Shown here: in pieces, positions 7,383 through 17,645 of the stretch
How positions within the stretch are numbered: the stretch's first letter is position 1
Layout of the letters: each line of letters opens with the position of its first letter
Source of the DNA: Aquificota bacterium
Lineage (GTDB): Bacteria; Thermosulfidibacterota; Thermosulfidibacteria; Thermosulfidibacterales; B14-G1
Length of the DNA stretch: 23,377 nt
Assembly: GCA_015486015.1 (NCBI GenBank)
Contig: WFSL01000020.1
Span: 2,501 to 25,877 of the forward strand
Reading direction: 5' to 3'
Position numbers and translations under genes: made by a program
Notes under the pieces: generated by a model
What the model was told of the DNA's origin: nothing
What the model saw: only the letters and a program-made list of their open reading frames with translations
The model's database searches: none

Positions 7383-8057
7383 ATGAATTCATGGCACATT
7401 ATATTGGAGCGCCTTATTGTGGCCTTTCTCCTTGGAGGAGCCGTGGGTGTAGAACGAGAGATAAGAAACCAGCCCGCTGGTTTTAGAACTCACGCTATTT
7501 TGGCTATTGGATCAGCCCTACTCATGATCATCTCCATAAAAGGCGCCCACCTCTATGGGGCAAAGACTTCCGACCCCATGCGTATCGCTGCCCAGGTAGT
7601 GAGCGGGATCGGTTTCTTGGGAGCTGGTGCCATCCTTAGGATCGGGGTCTCTATAAAGGGGCTTACTACCGCAGCGAGCCTCTGGACCACAGCCGCCATA
7701 GGGCTCGCCTGCGGGGCAGGTTTTTACTGGCCCGCTGTGCTGGCCACCTCACTGGTCCTCTTTGCCCTCTTCCTCTTAGGAAAAATGGAGAAGCTCTACC
7801 TCTTCACCAAGCCCAAGAGATCCCTCTTCATTGAAGCCATGGATGCCCCTACTCTGGTGGGTGACTTAGAGAAAACCTTAGAGGGCTTTGGTTACATTAT
7901 GGACTTTGTAGACATAGACAGAGATGTGGAGCGGGGAAAGGTAGAAGTAAGAATGGTGATCAGACCCAACACCATGATCCCCGCAGAAGCAGATATAGGG
8001 AAGGTAATCACTGCTCTCCTTAATCTGAAGGAGATAGCTAACGTAGAGCTAAAGTAA
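7383..8057 (+). CDS. mgtC: MgtC/SapB-family inner membrane protein
   Basis: This 224-residue protein has the MgtC core over residues 1-130: LLGGAVGVEREIRNQPAGFR, then RIAAQVVSGIGFLGAGAIL and GLTTAASLWTTAAIGLACG, forming about four to five membrane helices. A soluble C-terminal domain follows (about 145-224, beta-alpha-beta character), like the ACT-like tail of longer MgtC homologues. MgtC proteins affect survival at low magnesium and F-type ATP synthase function in pathogens. In environmental bacteria the role is less clear. It is a single gene; the ATG follows a G-rich stretch (GGGGGAAG) that serves as ribosome site. Its stop lies five bases from the convergent purA stop with no visible terminator. 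I see no Mg riboswitch-like leader, and the 56-base upstream gap is too short for one. Confidence 0.88.
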   Translation: MNSWHIILERLIVAFLLGGAVGVEREIRNQPAGFRTHAILAIGSALLMIISIKGAHLYGAKTSDPMRIAAQVVSGIGFLGAGAILRIGVSIKGLTTAASLWTTAAIGLACGAGFYWPAVLATSLVLFALFLLGKMEKLYLFTKPKRSLFIEAMDAPTLVGDLEKTLEGFGYIMDFVDIDRDVERGKVEVRMVIRPNTMIPAEADIGKVITALLNLKEIANVELK

Positions 8058-8062
8058 ACCCA

Positions 8063-10606
<2,544 letters not shown>

Positions 10607-10610
<4 letters not shown>

Positions 10611-12199
10611 GAGAGGTCTACCAATTTTGCATATGTAATGTTAGGCATTGCCCTGATCTCTTCCAATACATCGGCAGGAACAGGGGAATCCACATTCAGG
10701 ATGGCAATGGCCAAATCTCCAAGCTTCAACCTTCCCAGCCTCATCCCTGCAATATTCACCCCTGCATCACCGAGGATGGTCCCTATCCTCCCAATGACAC
10801 CGGGACGGTCATAATTAGTGAAGAAGAGCATATAACCTTCAGGCTCTGCCTCAATAGGATATCCATTTACCATAACAATCCTGGGGGCATCGCTCTTTAT
10901 AAGGGTGCCTGATGCGCTGGTCTCGACTTTATCCCCACTAAGCTGAAGGCGTATAAGACTTATGTACCCCTCGCTCTGCTCGGACTTGCTCTCTATCACC
11001 CTTATGCCCCTCTGCTTAGCTATCAGGGGAGCATTTACCATGTTCACTCCGTTACCCAAGATAGGCCTCAGGAGCCCTGCTAAGGCGGCGAGGGTCAAGG
11101 CAGGGTATATCCCCTCCTCCAGAACCTCTCCTGCATATTCTACCACAAGCTCCTCCATTCGCCCCTCAAAAATCTGGGCAATAAAGGAACCTAGCTTCTG
11201 AGTGAGCCGAATATAAGGCTCTGCCTTAGGTATAAGCTCCGGCTTAACGGAGGGGACATTAACAGCGTTTCTTATCACCCCATCCTTCAAGTAGTCTAAA
11301 ATCTGCTGAACAATAGCTATAGCCACCACCTCTTGGGCCTCCTTGGTGGAAGCACCCAGGTGAGGAGTACAGACCACCTCATTCAGCCTAAGAAGCCTGT
11401 AATCCGGAGGAGGGGGCTCCTGGGCATAAACATCCAGTGCCGCTCCAGCCACCTTCCCTATGGTTATGGCATTATACAAAGCATCCTCATCTACAATCCC
11501 CCCCCTGGAACAGTTAACCAGCATCACCCCATCCTTCATCTTCCTGAAGGCCTCCTTCGAGATCATGTTTCTCGTTTCCTGGGTGAGGGGAGCATGAATG
11601 CTTATGAAGTCAGATCCCTCCAGAAGGGTGTCCAGATCTGTGAGGGTTAGTCCCATCTCCTTAGCGGCCTTAGCAGAGATGTATGGATCGGTAGCCAAGA
11701 CCTTCATGCCAAGACCAATAGCCATCTTGGCCACCAAAGAGCCTATGCGTCCCACTCCAATGATGCCCAAAGTCTTGCCGTGCACCTCCACCCCTATGAA
11801 GCTCCTCCTGTCCCACTTCCCCTCCTTCATGGACTTACAAGCCTGAGGTATCTTCCTGGCCATAGAGAGCAACATGGAGATGGCATGCTCCGCAGCCGCT
11901 ACGGCATTGCCCCCAGGTGTGTTCATTACCACTATCCCCTTCTCCGTAGCTGCCTCTACATCTATATTGTCAACTCCAGTCCCCGCACGGCCCACTACCT
12001 TCATCCTGGAGGCACACTCTATCAGCTCCCTGGTCACCTTGGTGGAACTTCGCACAATCAGGGCATCATACTCCCCAATAATCCCTTTAAGCTCCTCGGT
12101 AGAAAGCCCTGTCCTCACATCTGTCTCAACCTCGGGCTCCATCTGGAGAAGCCTCATTCCGCTTTCTGCGATCTTGTCGCTCACCAATACCCTAAACAA
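10607..12199 (-). CDS. serA: D-3-phosphoglycerate dehydrogenase (long ACT-containing type)
   Basis: SerA oxidises 3-phosphoglycerate to 3-phosphohydroxypyruvate with NAD, the entry step of serine synthesis. The 530 residues fit the long form: substrate/nucleotide-binding domains (1-315), an intervening allosteric substrate-binding domain (about 325-450), and a C-terminal ACT domain (about 455-530, FFTNYDRPGVIGRIGTILGD). The dinucleotide site is GIIGVGRIG (145-153), with D171 after the second strand suggesting NAD preference. The catalytic set R232, E261 and H280 is present (NCSRGGIVDE, YAQEPPP, CTPHLGAST). Feedback by serine through the ACT domain is likely from family knowledge. The TTG start has GGGGGTG about five bases upstream and lies 12 bases after the aminotransferase stop. 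The stop overlaps the hisZ start. Confidence 0.97.
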
Positions 12200-12211
12200 G
12201 GTACACCCCCC

Positions 12212-13351
12212 TCAGGAGCCAAATAGTACCTCTTGGGCCTTTGCCACCCCTCTGCCCAGCTCCACTTCGAATCCCAACTCCCTCAAGGCTACCTCTACCA
12301 CGCCTATAGCAAGGATCATGTCCGCCTTAGAAATATAACCCATGTGTGAAAGTCGAAATATCTTACCCTTGAGGCGGGACTGACCACCTGCAATGGTGAT
12401 CCCGTATCTCTCTCTCATGGTGGACACAATGGCTGCTCCATCTACCCCAGGAGGCACCTTCACCGCCGTGACTGCATCACTGGGAGACTCGGGGGCGAGC
12501 AGCTCCAGGCCTAAGGCTACCATAGACTCCCTCGCAGCCCTGGCAAGAACAGCATGCCTGGCAAATACATTGGGAAGCCCCTCTTCCCTAATGAGCTCCA
12601 GTGATACCTTCAGTCCCATGATCATAGAAACTGCAGGGGTATAGGCCGTATCACCTTTCTCTTGAGAACTACGTTCTTTCGCAAGATCAAAATAATACCT
12701 GGGACACTTGGCCCTCTCCACTGAGGACCATGCCTTCTCGCTGAGGGCGATAAAGGCCAGTCCTGGAGGGAGCATAAACGCCTTCTGGGACCCACTCACC
12801 ACCACATCTAAGCCCCACTTGTCCATGGGTACATCGAAGACCCCAATGGCGGTGATACCATCAACCACAGAGAGGGCCCCGTACCTCTGGCAGAGGGTGC
12901 CTAACTCCTTGGTGGGGTGCATCACCCCTGTAGATGTCTCACTGGCCTGCCACATCACAGCCTTGACCCGAGAGTGGGTCTTAAGTGCTCTTTCTACATC
13001 TTGGGGATCGACTGCCTTTCCCCATTCCACGTCTATGTTTACGGTACGTACTCCAAAAGCCTCACATATCTCTCCCCACCGTTCCCCGAATTTACCCCCC
13101 CTCACTACAACGGCTTCATCTCCTGGGGAAAACAGATTAGACACTGCCGCCTCCATGGCACCAGTTCCGGAAGATGCAAGAACAATTACAGGTTGCTCCG
13201 TTTGAAACACATACTTCAGCCCTTCCCTCACCTCCTTGAAGAGCCTCCTGAATTGAGGGGTCCTATGGTGAATTATGGGCCTGCCCATTGCAAGAAGTAC
13301 CTCTGGTGGAATAGGAGTTGGTCCAGGGGCAAAGAGATAGGCCTTTCCCAC
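12212..13351 (-). CDS. Class V PLP aminotransferase, probable phosphoserine or serine-pyruvate/alanine-glyoxylate type
   Basis: This 379-residue fold-type I class V aminotransferase has FAPGPTPIPPEVL at the start, SSGTGAMEAA (60-69) for phosphate binding, VVDGITAIGVFDVPMDKWG with PLP-nitrogen-contacting D164, and catalytic K190 in SGSQKAFMLPPGLAF. The sequence type matches the serine-pyruvate/alanine-glyoxylate group, not classic SerC. Because it directly precedes serA, the most likely role is transamination of phosphohydroxypyruvate. Archaeal and deep-branching relatives of this group are known to serve as alternative phosphoserine aminotransferases. The GTG start has a strong GGAGGTG five bases upstream, as expected for the first gene of an operon. 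Alternatives are glycine or aspartate transamination. Confidence 0.9.
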   Translation of the reverse strand: MGKAYLFAPGPTPIPPEVLLAMGRPIIHHRTPQFRRLFKEVREGLKYVFQTEQPVIVLASSGTGAMEAAVSNLFSPGDEAVVVRGGKFGERWGEICEAFGVRTVNIDVEWGKAVDPQDVERALKTHSRVKAVMWQASETSTGVMHPTKELGTLCQRYGALSVVDGITAIGVFDVPMDKWGLDVVVSGSQKAFMLPPGLAFIALSEKAWSSVERAKCPRYYFDLAKERSSQEKGDTAYTPAVSMIMGLKVSLELIREEGLPNVFARHAVLARAARESMVALGLELLAPESPSDAVTAVKVPPGVDGAAIVSTMRERYGITIAGGQSRLKGKIFRLSHMGYISKADMILAIGVVEVALRELGFEVELGRGVAKAQEVLFGS

Positions 13352-13423
13352 TATTGCACCTCCATCCTTCTAACTCGCCAGGAGCTTTTAACAACAGAGC
13401 CCCCCCTTTGCAAGAGGCAGAGA
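13352..13423. promoter_or_regulatory. Divergent promoter region, aminotransferase/serA operon versus dsbC-like gene
   Basis: This 72-base gap between two divergent genes carries the strong aminotransferase ribosome site (GGAGGTG, minus strand) and an AAGAGG ribosome site for the plus-strand gene. Both promoters should lie here or within the opposite gene. A minus-strand TTGCAA followed about 16 bases later by TAAAAG is only a weak candidate. I see no operator-like palindrome. Confidence 0.35.
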
Positions 13424-14290
13424 ATGAGATACAAGGGAGAAAACACTTTTGGGAGGCAAGCTTTGAAAAAGGGAATAGGGATTATTGCCGTTGTTCTGCT
13501 GGTCCTTTTAACGGTAGCGCCTGTGGCCAGCCATGGGGCAGAGAAGACAGAGAGCGCCACTGTGAAAGAGGCACTAAGACGCCTTGGGGTCTCCAATGTC
13601 GAGATATTGGGGATAGAACCCTCCCCCTTAAAAGACCTGTGGATGGTCTATGTGAAGATTGGAGGGGAAAGGGTGGGGGCCTTTCTCCTCACCCAAGACG
13701 GGAGATACCTCATCACCGGAAAGGTGCTGGATGTCTCAAAAGGGGGCGAGGATATTACACTTGCCAAGGGCCTGGAGAAGGGGTACTTCCCACTCCCCAA
13801 GGGGAGAAGTTTGAAGGAGAGCGAGGTTGCTATCAACACGGCTGGCTCTCCAGCATTTGGGGCAGCTAAGGCCCCCCGGGTCATAGTTTACTTTGATCCC
13901 CTCTGTCCTTACTGCATGAGGGAACTGCAAGAGTTGAAGCCTATGGCAGATGCAGGCAAGATATCCCTTGTGTTGAAGTACTTCATTGTCCATGGCGATA
14001 AGGCAAGGGAGATAGCGATAAATTCCCTCTGCCTTTATCAGGAGGGGAAGGGCGAGGCCTTCTGGAGCTATCTCCTCTCACGAGGGACACAAGGGGCACC
14101 ATCCAGAGAGGCGAAGTGCGATCAGGGACAGGCAGAGTTGGTCATCACAAGAGATACTGAAGAGGCAAGGAAGCTGGAGATCAGGGGGACCCCAGCCAGT
14201 ATAATCAACGGCAAGCTATATACAGGCTATTTGGGCAAAACGACAGTAGAGAAACTGTTATTGACAGGAGGAATGGCAAAGGGTAAGTAG
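13424..14290 (+). CDS. Exported DsbC/DsbG-like thiol-disulfide protein with CPYC active site
   Basis: I place the start at ATG 13424 (AGAGG six bases upstream), giving 288 residues. A longer upstream open frame runs antisense through the aminotransferase gene and is not credible. Residues 17-39 form a signal peptide (IGIIAVVLLVLLTVAPVASHGA). An N-terminal DsbC-like domain follows (46-112: VEILGIEPSPLKDLW, LTQDGRYLITGKVLDV). Next comes a thioredoxin fold with C161-P-Y-C164 after VIVYFDPL, and cis-proline P257 in RGTPASIING. C203 and C232 could form a second disulfide as in DsbC. CPYC is typical of glutaredoxins and less usual for DsbC (CGYC). It probably acts in the periplasm as an isomerase, reductase or oxidase. 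I see no partner DsbD or DsbB here. Confidence 0.87.
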   Translation: MRYKGENTFGRQALKKGIGIIAVVLLVLLTVAPVASHGAEKTESATVKEALRRLGVSNVEILGIEPSPLKDLWMVYVKIGGERVGAFLLTQDGRYLITGKVLDVSKGGEDITLAKGLEKGYFPLPKGRSLKESEVAINTAGSPAFGAAKAPRVIVYFDPLCPYCMRELQELKPMADAGKISLVLKYFIVHGDKAREIAINSLCLYQEGKGEAFWSYLLSRGTQGAPSREAKCDQGQAELVITRDTEEARKLEIRGTPASIINGKLYTGYLGKTTVEKLLLTGGMAKGK

Positions 14291-14351
14291 AGAGACGCAC
14301 AGGAATCAAAAACCCTTATGAAAACTGATTATTCGGATGGAGAGGTGACAG

Positions 14352-14582
14352 ATGAAGGAACTGGTGGAGGTGATGGCAAGGTCCATGGTGGAGAAGCCTG
14401 AAGAGGTTCAGGTAACTGAGATTGATGGTTCAAAGACAGTGGTTCTGGAGTTAAGGGTGGCACCCGAAGACCTGGGGAGGGTGATAGGGAAAGAGGGCAG
14501 CCGGGCCAAAGCGATGCGGACCATCATCAACGCCGCTAACAAAAACCGGGAGAAGAGGTACATATTAGAGATAGTAGAATGA
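14352..14582 (+). CDS. khpA: KH-domain RNA-binding protein KhpA
   Basis: This 76-residue protein is a single KH domain of the KhpA (formerly UPF0109) family: an N-terminal helix MKELVEVMARSMVEKPEEV, a beta-hairpin, then the RNA-binding loop G46-K-E-G49 within LGRVIGKEGSRAKAMRTIIN, and a terminal strand YILEIVE. KhpA binds RNA, often with KhpB, and affects cell size, translation or sRNA function in Gram-positives. The role here is inferred. The start is clear: GGAGAGGTG four bases before ATG. In many bacteria khpA sits beside rpsP-rimM-trmD, whereas here it stands after a dsbC-like gene (61-base gap) and before a terminator. Confidence 0.93.
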   Translation: MKELVEVMARSMVEKPEEVQVTEIDGSKTVVLELRVAPEDLGRVIGKEGSRAKAMRTIINAANKNREKRYILEIVE

Positions 14583-14591
14583 ATGCCCACA

Positions 14592-14630
14592 GGAGCTCCA
14601 CCCCCTTTGGCCAAAGGGGGTGGGAGCTCT
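14592..14630. terminator. Strong GC-rich hairpin between convergent khpA and purN
   Basis: An inverted repeat pairs 14593-14610 with 14611-14629, with one bulged G at 14624. The inner 20 bases (14601-14620) are a perfect palindrome of C5TTTGG/CCAAAG5. It lies between the khpA stop (14582) and the purN stop (14633), so it is placed to end both transcripts. Neither side has a proper U-run, so it may work as a factor-assisted terminator, a transcript-end-stabilising hairpin, or both. Confidence 0.75.
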
Positions 14631-14632
14631 AA

Positions 14633-15295
14633 TCAATCCTGAAGGGGTGGATTTACTGCAGCCCATGTTTCGGGTTTTATCCCTTCTATCTTTACTCTTC
14701 TTTTTTGTACCTTGAGCCTCCCCTGAGCAAATAGCTGAATGGCTCGGGGATAGATCTTATGTTCATACTCCAGTATCCTTGAAGAAAGGGCATCTTCGTC
14801 ATCGTCATCTAAGACAGGCACCACAGCCTGGATAATGATGGGCCCATGATCCACCTCCTCGTCCACAAAGTGAACGGTACACCCCGAGACCTTAACGCCA
14901 TAATCGAGGGCTTGTAGCTGACCATGTAACCCAGGAAACGAAGGTAACAAGGCTGGATGAATATTCATGATGCGTCCAGAGAACCTCCTCACAAAGTAAG
15001 GAGAAAGCACCCTCATGTACCCCGCAAGGCAGATGAGTTCCACGCCCCTCCTCTCCAACTCGTCCCCCATGGCCCGTTCATAGGCCTCGCGATTCGGATA
15101 GGCATCTGGATTCAAGAAGAGGGCCTCTATGCCGTGTTTCTGGGCCCTTTTAAGGGCAAGCGCATCCCCCTTGTCCGATACCACCACCACCACTTGAGCC
15201 TGAATCTCCCCCCTTTCCGATGCGTCAATGATGGCCTGAAGATTGGAGCCTCTGCCTGAGACCAATACCCCCACCTTCAGCAGTTCACTCCCCAT
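14633..15295 (-). CDS. purN: Phosphoribosylglycinamide formyltransferase (folate-dependent)
   Basis: PurN transfers a formyl group from 10-formyl-tetrahydrofolate to GAR, the third purine step. The 220 residues contain VGVLVSGRGSNLQAIID (substrate phosphate loop), the catalytic triad N111 and H113 in MNIHPALLPSF, and D149 in VDEEVDHGPIIIQ. The length is slightly above the 190-215 typical range because of the C-terminal tail. The ATG start lies 19 bases inside the purM 3' end, with a near-perfect GGAGGTG five bases upstream. It is the last gene of the DUF4390-ntrY-ntrX-purM-purN run and ends at the shared hairpin. It depends on one-carbon units, linking it functionally to the nearby serine operon. 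Confidence 0.97.
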   Translation of the reverse strand: MGSELLKVGVLVSGRGSNLQAIIDASERGEIQAQVVVVVSDKGDALALKRAQKHGIEALFLNPDAYPNREAYERAMGDELERRGVELICLAGYMRVLSPYFVRRFSGRIMNIHPALLPSFPGLHGQLQALDYGVKVSGCTVHFVDEEVDHGPIIIQAVVPVLDDDDEDALSSRILEYEHKIYPRAIQLFAQGRLKVQKRRVKIEGIKPETWAAVNPPLQD

Positions 15296-16311
15296 ATTTT
15301 CACCTCCCTTTTACCACCCACGATCTCTCCCACCTCCCTTGCCTTGTACCCTTTATTCGTCAGAACACTAACAGCAGCGTCCACATCATCAGGTGGTACC
15401 ACAGCCACCATTCCAATCCCCATGTTGAAGGTACGATACATCTCCCTTAAAGGAATCTCACCATGAGCCTGAAGAAAAGGGAATACAGGTGGCACCTCCC
15501 ATCTCGAAGGATCCAACTCCATAGCCATATGGGGAGGGAGGACCCGAATGGGGTTCTCTATCAACCCACCGCCCGTGATATGGGCAAGGGCCTTCAACCT
15601 CACGTCCGCCTTCCTCATCGCACTAAGGGCCTCCACATAGATTAGGGTGGGCTCTAAGAGCTCCTGGGCTACAGTCTTACCCCAGGGGAGAGGATCGTCT
15701 ATGCCCAGATCCAGCACCTCAAACACCACCCTCCTCGCCAAGGAATAACCGTTGCTATGCAACCCTGAAGATGCAATGCCCACCACCCTGTCCCCCACCT
15801 CAACGGAGGATCCATCTACGATTTTGGCCCGCTCCACTATCCCAACGGCAAAGCCAGCAAGGTCATATTCACCTGGACGATAGAAATCAGGCATCTCTGC
15901 AGTTTCCCCGCCAAGAAGGACACATCTGGCCTGTTTGCACCCTTCTGCTATCCCCTTCATCACCTGATGCGCCTTCTCTACATCCAAGCTCCCACACGCG
16001 AGGTAATCTAAAAAAAAGAGCGGCTCTGCACCCACAGTAATGAGGTCGTTTACGTTCATGGCCACCAAATCAATCCCCACCGTGTCATGCCTATCGGCCA
16101 TGAACGCCACCTTAAGCTTCGTGCCCACGCCGTCGGCGCAGGCTACCAGGATAGGATCCTCATAGGACTTCCACGGAGGTGAAAACAAGCCACTGAACCC
16201 CCCTATCTCCGTCACTACGCCAGGTGCAGCAGTGGACCTGGCCAGAGATCTGATGAGCCCTACTAACTGCTTCCCCGCCTCTATATCCACTCCAGCGTCC
16301 TTGTACCTCAC
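15277..16311 (-). CDS. purM: Phosphoribosylformylglycinamidine cyclo-ligase (AIR synthetase)
   Basis: PurM closes the imidazole ring, converting FGAM and ATP to AIR. The 344 residues match the usual length. Visible motifs are MRYKDAGVDIEAG, the glycine-rich IGGFSGLF, ACADGVGTKLKVA, GIDLVAMNVNDLI, LLGGETAEMPDFY, ASSGLHSNGYSLAR, HITGGGLIENPIRVLP and FNMGIGMVAVV, all characteristic of the family. The GTG start shares GTGA with the ntrX stop, so expression is tied to the regulator gene. PurN follows with a 19-base overlap. No key residue looks missing. Confidence 0.97.
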   Translation of the reverse strand: MRYKDAGVDIEAGKQLVGLIRSLARSTAAPGVVTEIGGFSGLFSPPWKSYEDPILVACADGVGTKLKVAFMADRHDTVGIDLVAMNVNDLITVGAEPLFFLDYLACGSLDVEKAHQVMKGIAEGCKQARCVLLGGETAEMPDFYRPGEYDLAGFAVGIVERAKIVDGSSVEVGDRVVGIASSGLHSNGYSLARRVVFEVLDLGIDDPLPWGKTVAQELLEPTLIYVEALSAMRKADVRLKALAHITGGGLIENPIRVLPPHMAMELDPSRWEVPPVFPFLQAHGEIPLREMYRTFNMGIGMVAVVPPDDVDAAVSVLTNKGYKAREVGEIVGGKREVKIWGVNC

Positions 16312-17645
16312 GCCCTTCTCCTCTTTTCCGGCTCTATCCCATAGGCCCTTAGCTTCTTGTAAAGGTGACTCCTTTCAATCCCTAAGAACTCTGCAGTGCG
16401 ACTGATGTTCCAACTAAACTGCTCCAAGTGCTGAAGGATATACTCCTTCTCAAAGGCCTCTCTGGCCTCTCTAAGGGTGGAAGGAGGCTGCTCCTCTTCA
16501 GTGTATATGGGACGGGGAAGATCGTGTAACTCTATCTTCTCCTTGAGCACCATAATCACCAGCCTTTCTACGGTGTTCCTGAGCTCCCTCACATTCCCAG
16601 GCCAGGGATACTGAATCATACGCGCCATGGCCTCGTCTGTGAGGCATGGGGTGCCTCTCCCATACTTTTTAGAAAAGTACTCCAAGAAGTGATTCACCAA
16701 CAGAGGGATGTCCTCCCTCCTCTCCCTCAGTGGGGGCACCTTCAGAGGGATCACGTTAAGACGAAAGAAAAGGTCCTCACGGAAACGGCCTGCCTCTATC
16801 TCCTCCTCGAGGCGCTTGTTGGTGGAGGCGATGATTCTGATATCCACAGGGATGGTCTCAGCACCTCCTAAACGCTGGAGGGAGAGTTCTTGTATCACCC
16901 TCAGCAGTTTAGCTTGAAGTCTGAGACTCATGTCCCCTACCTCATCAAGAAAGATGGTCCCCCTATGAGCCATTTCAAACTTGCCCCTATGGATAGCTCC
17001 ACCCTCTTCCCAACCGAAGAGCTCCCTCTCAATGAGGTCATCGGGAATAGCTGCACAGCCCACTTCCACAAAGGGATAATCCCGCCTTATGCTTAGGGCG
17101 TGTATCTGACGGGCCACAAGCTCCTTACCTGTACCGCTCTCTCCGCTAATGAGAACCCAACCGTCTGTGGGGGCCACCAAGTGGATCTGCTTCTTCAGTT
17201 CCTTCATGGCCCAGCTCTCACCAATGAGCATCCGCTCCTCCTCCAACTGAGCCCGCAGTCTTATGTTTTCCAATCGGAGTCCATATTCGTTGAGGGCCCT
17301 CTCCGTCTTTATCATGAGCTCGTCGAGGTTTAAGGGCTTCTCCACAAAATCATAGGCCCCTATCTTTATGGCCCTAACCGCCGTTTCTATAGTGCCATGC
17401 CCCGATATCATGATGACGGGCACCAAGGGATTCCCCTCCTTCATTATCTTGAGCGTATCCACACCATCCATTCCGGGAAGCCAAATATCGAGGAAGACCA
17501 GATCCACTGGCTCCCTCCTAAACAGACTCAGAGCCTCTTCCCCAGAGGATGCCTCCACCACTTGATACCCCTCATCCTCCAAAACCCCCCTCAAGGCCTC
17601 CCTGATGGAGGCCTCGTCGTCAACGATGAGTATCGTGCGTCCCAT
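16308..17645 (-). CDS. ntrX: NtrX-type response regulator with AAA+ domain lacking GAFTGA
   Basis: This 445-residue regulator has a receiver domain (1-120; D9, D10, phosphoacceptor D53, S81, K103), a sigma-54-type AAA+ domain (about 138-365; Walker A GESGTGKE 168-175, Walker B GTIFLDE 229-235, FREDLFFRLNVIPLKVPPLR) and a Fis-type HTH (about 400-440, NISRTAEFLGIERSHLYKKL). The GAFTGA loop after ELFG is missing: the sequence reads GWEEGGAIHRGKFE, about five residues short. Loss of this loop is known in NtrX of alphaproteobacteria and argues against direct sigma-54 activation. ATG directly abuts the kinase stop (TAG-ATG). The stop overlaps purM. Targets are unknown; nitrogen, redox or envelope signals are possible from the family. 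Confidence 0.93.
   Translation of the reverse strand: MGRTILIVDDEASIREALRGVLEDEGYQVVEASSGEEALSLFRREPVDLVFLDIWLPGMDGVDTLKIMKEGNPLVPVIMISGHGTIETAVRAIKIGAYDFVEKPLNLDELMIKTERALNEYGLRLENIRLRAQLEEERMLIGESWAMKELKKQIHLVAPTDGWVLISGESGTGKELVARQIHALSIRRDYPFVEVGCAAIPDDLIERELFGWEEGGAIHRGKFEMAHRGTIFLDEVGDMSLRLQAKLLRVIQELSLQRLGGAETIPVDIRIIASTNKRLEEEIEAGRFREDLFFRLNVIPLKVPPLRERREDIPLLVNHFLEYFSKKYGRGTPCLTDEAMARMIQYPWPGNVRELRNTVERLVIMVLKEKIELHDLPRPIYTEEEQPPSTLREAREAFEKEYILQHLEQFSWNISRTAEFLGIERSHLYKKLRAYGIEPEKRRRA

Noticed and set aside
12917-13423. Long N-terminal extension of the DsbC-like gene
   Set aside because: The extension is antisense to the intact aminotransferase. The ATG at 13424 has a ribosome site and is followed by a good signal peptide.
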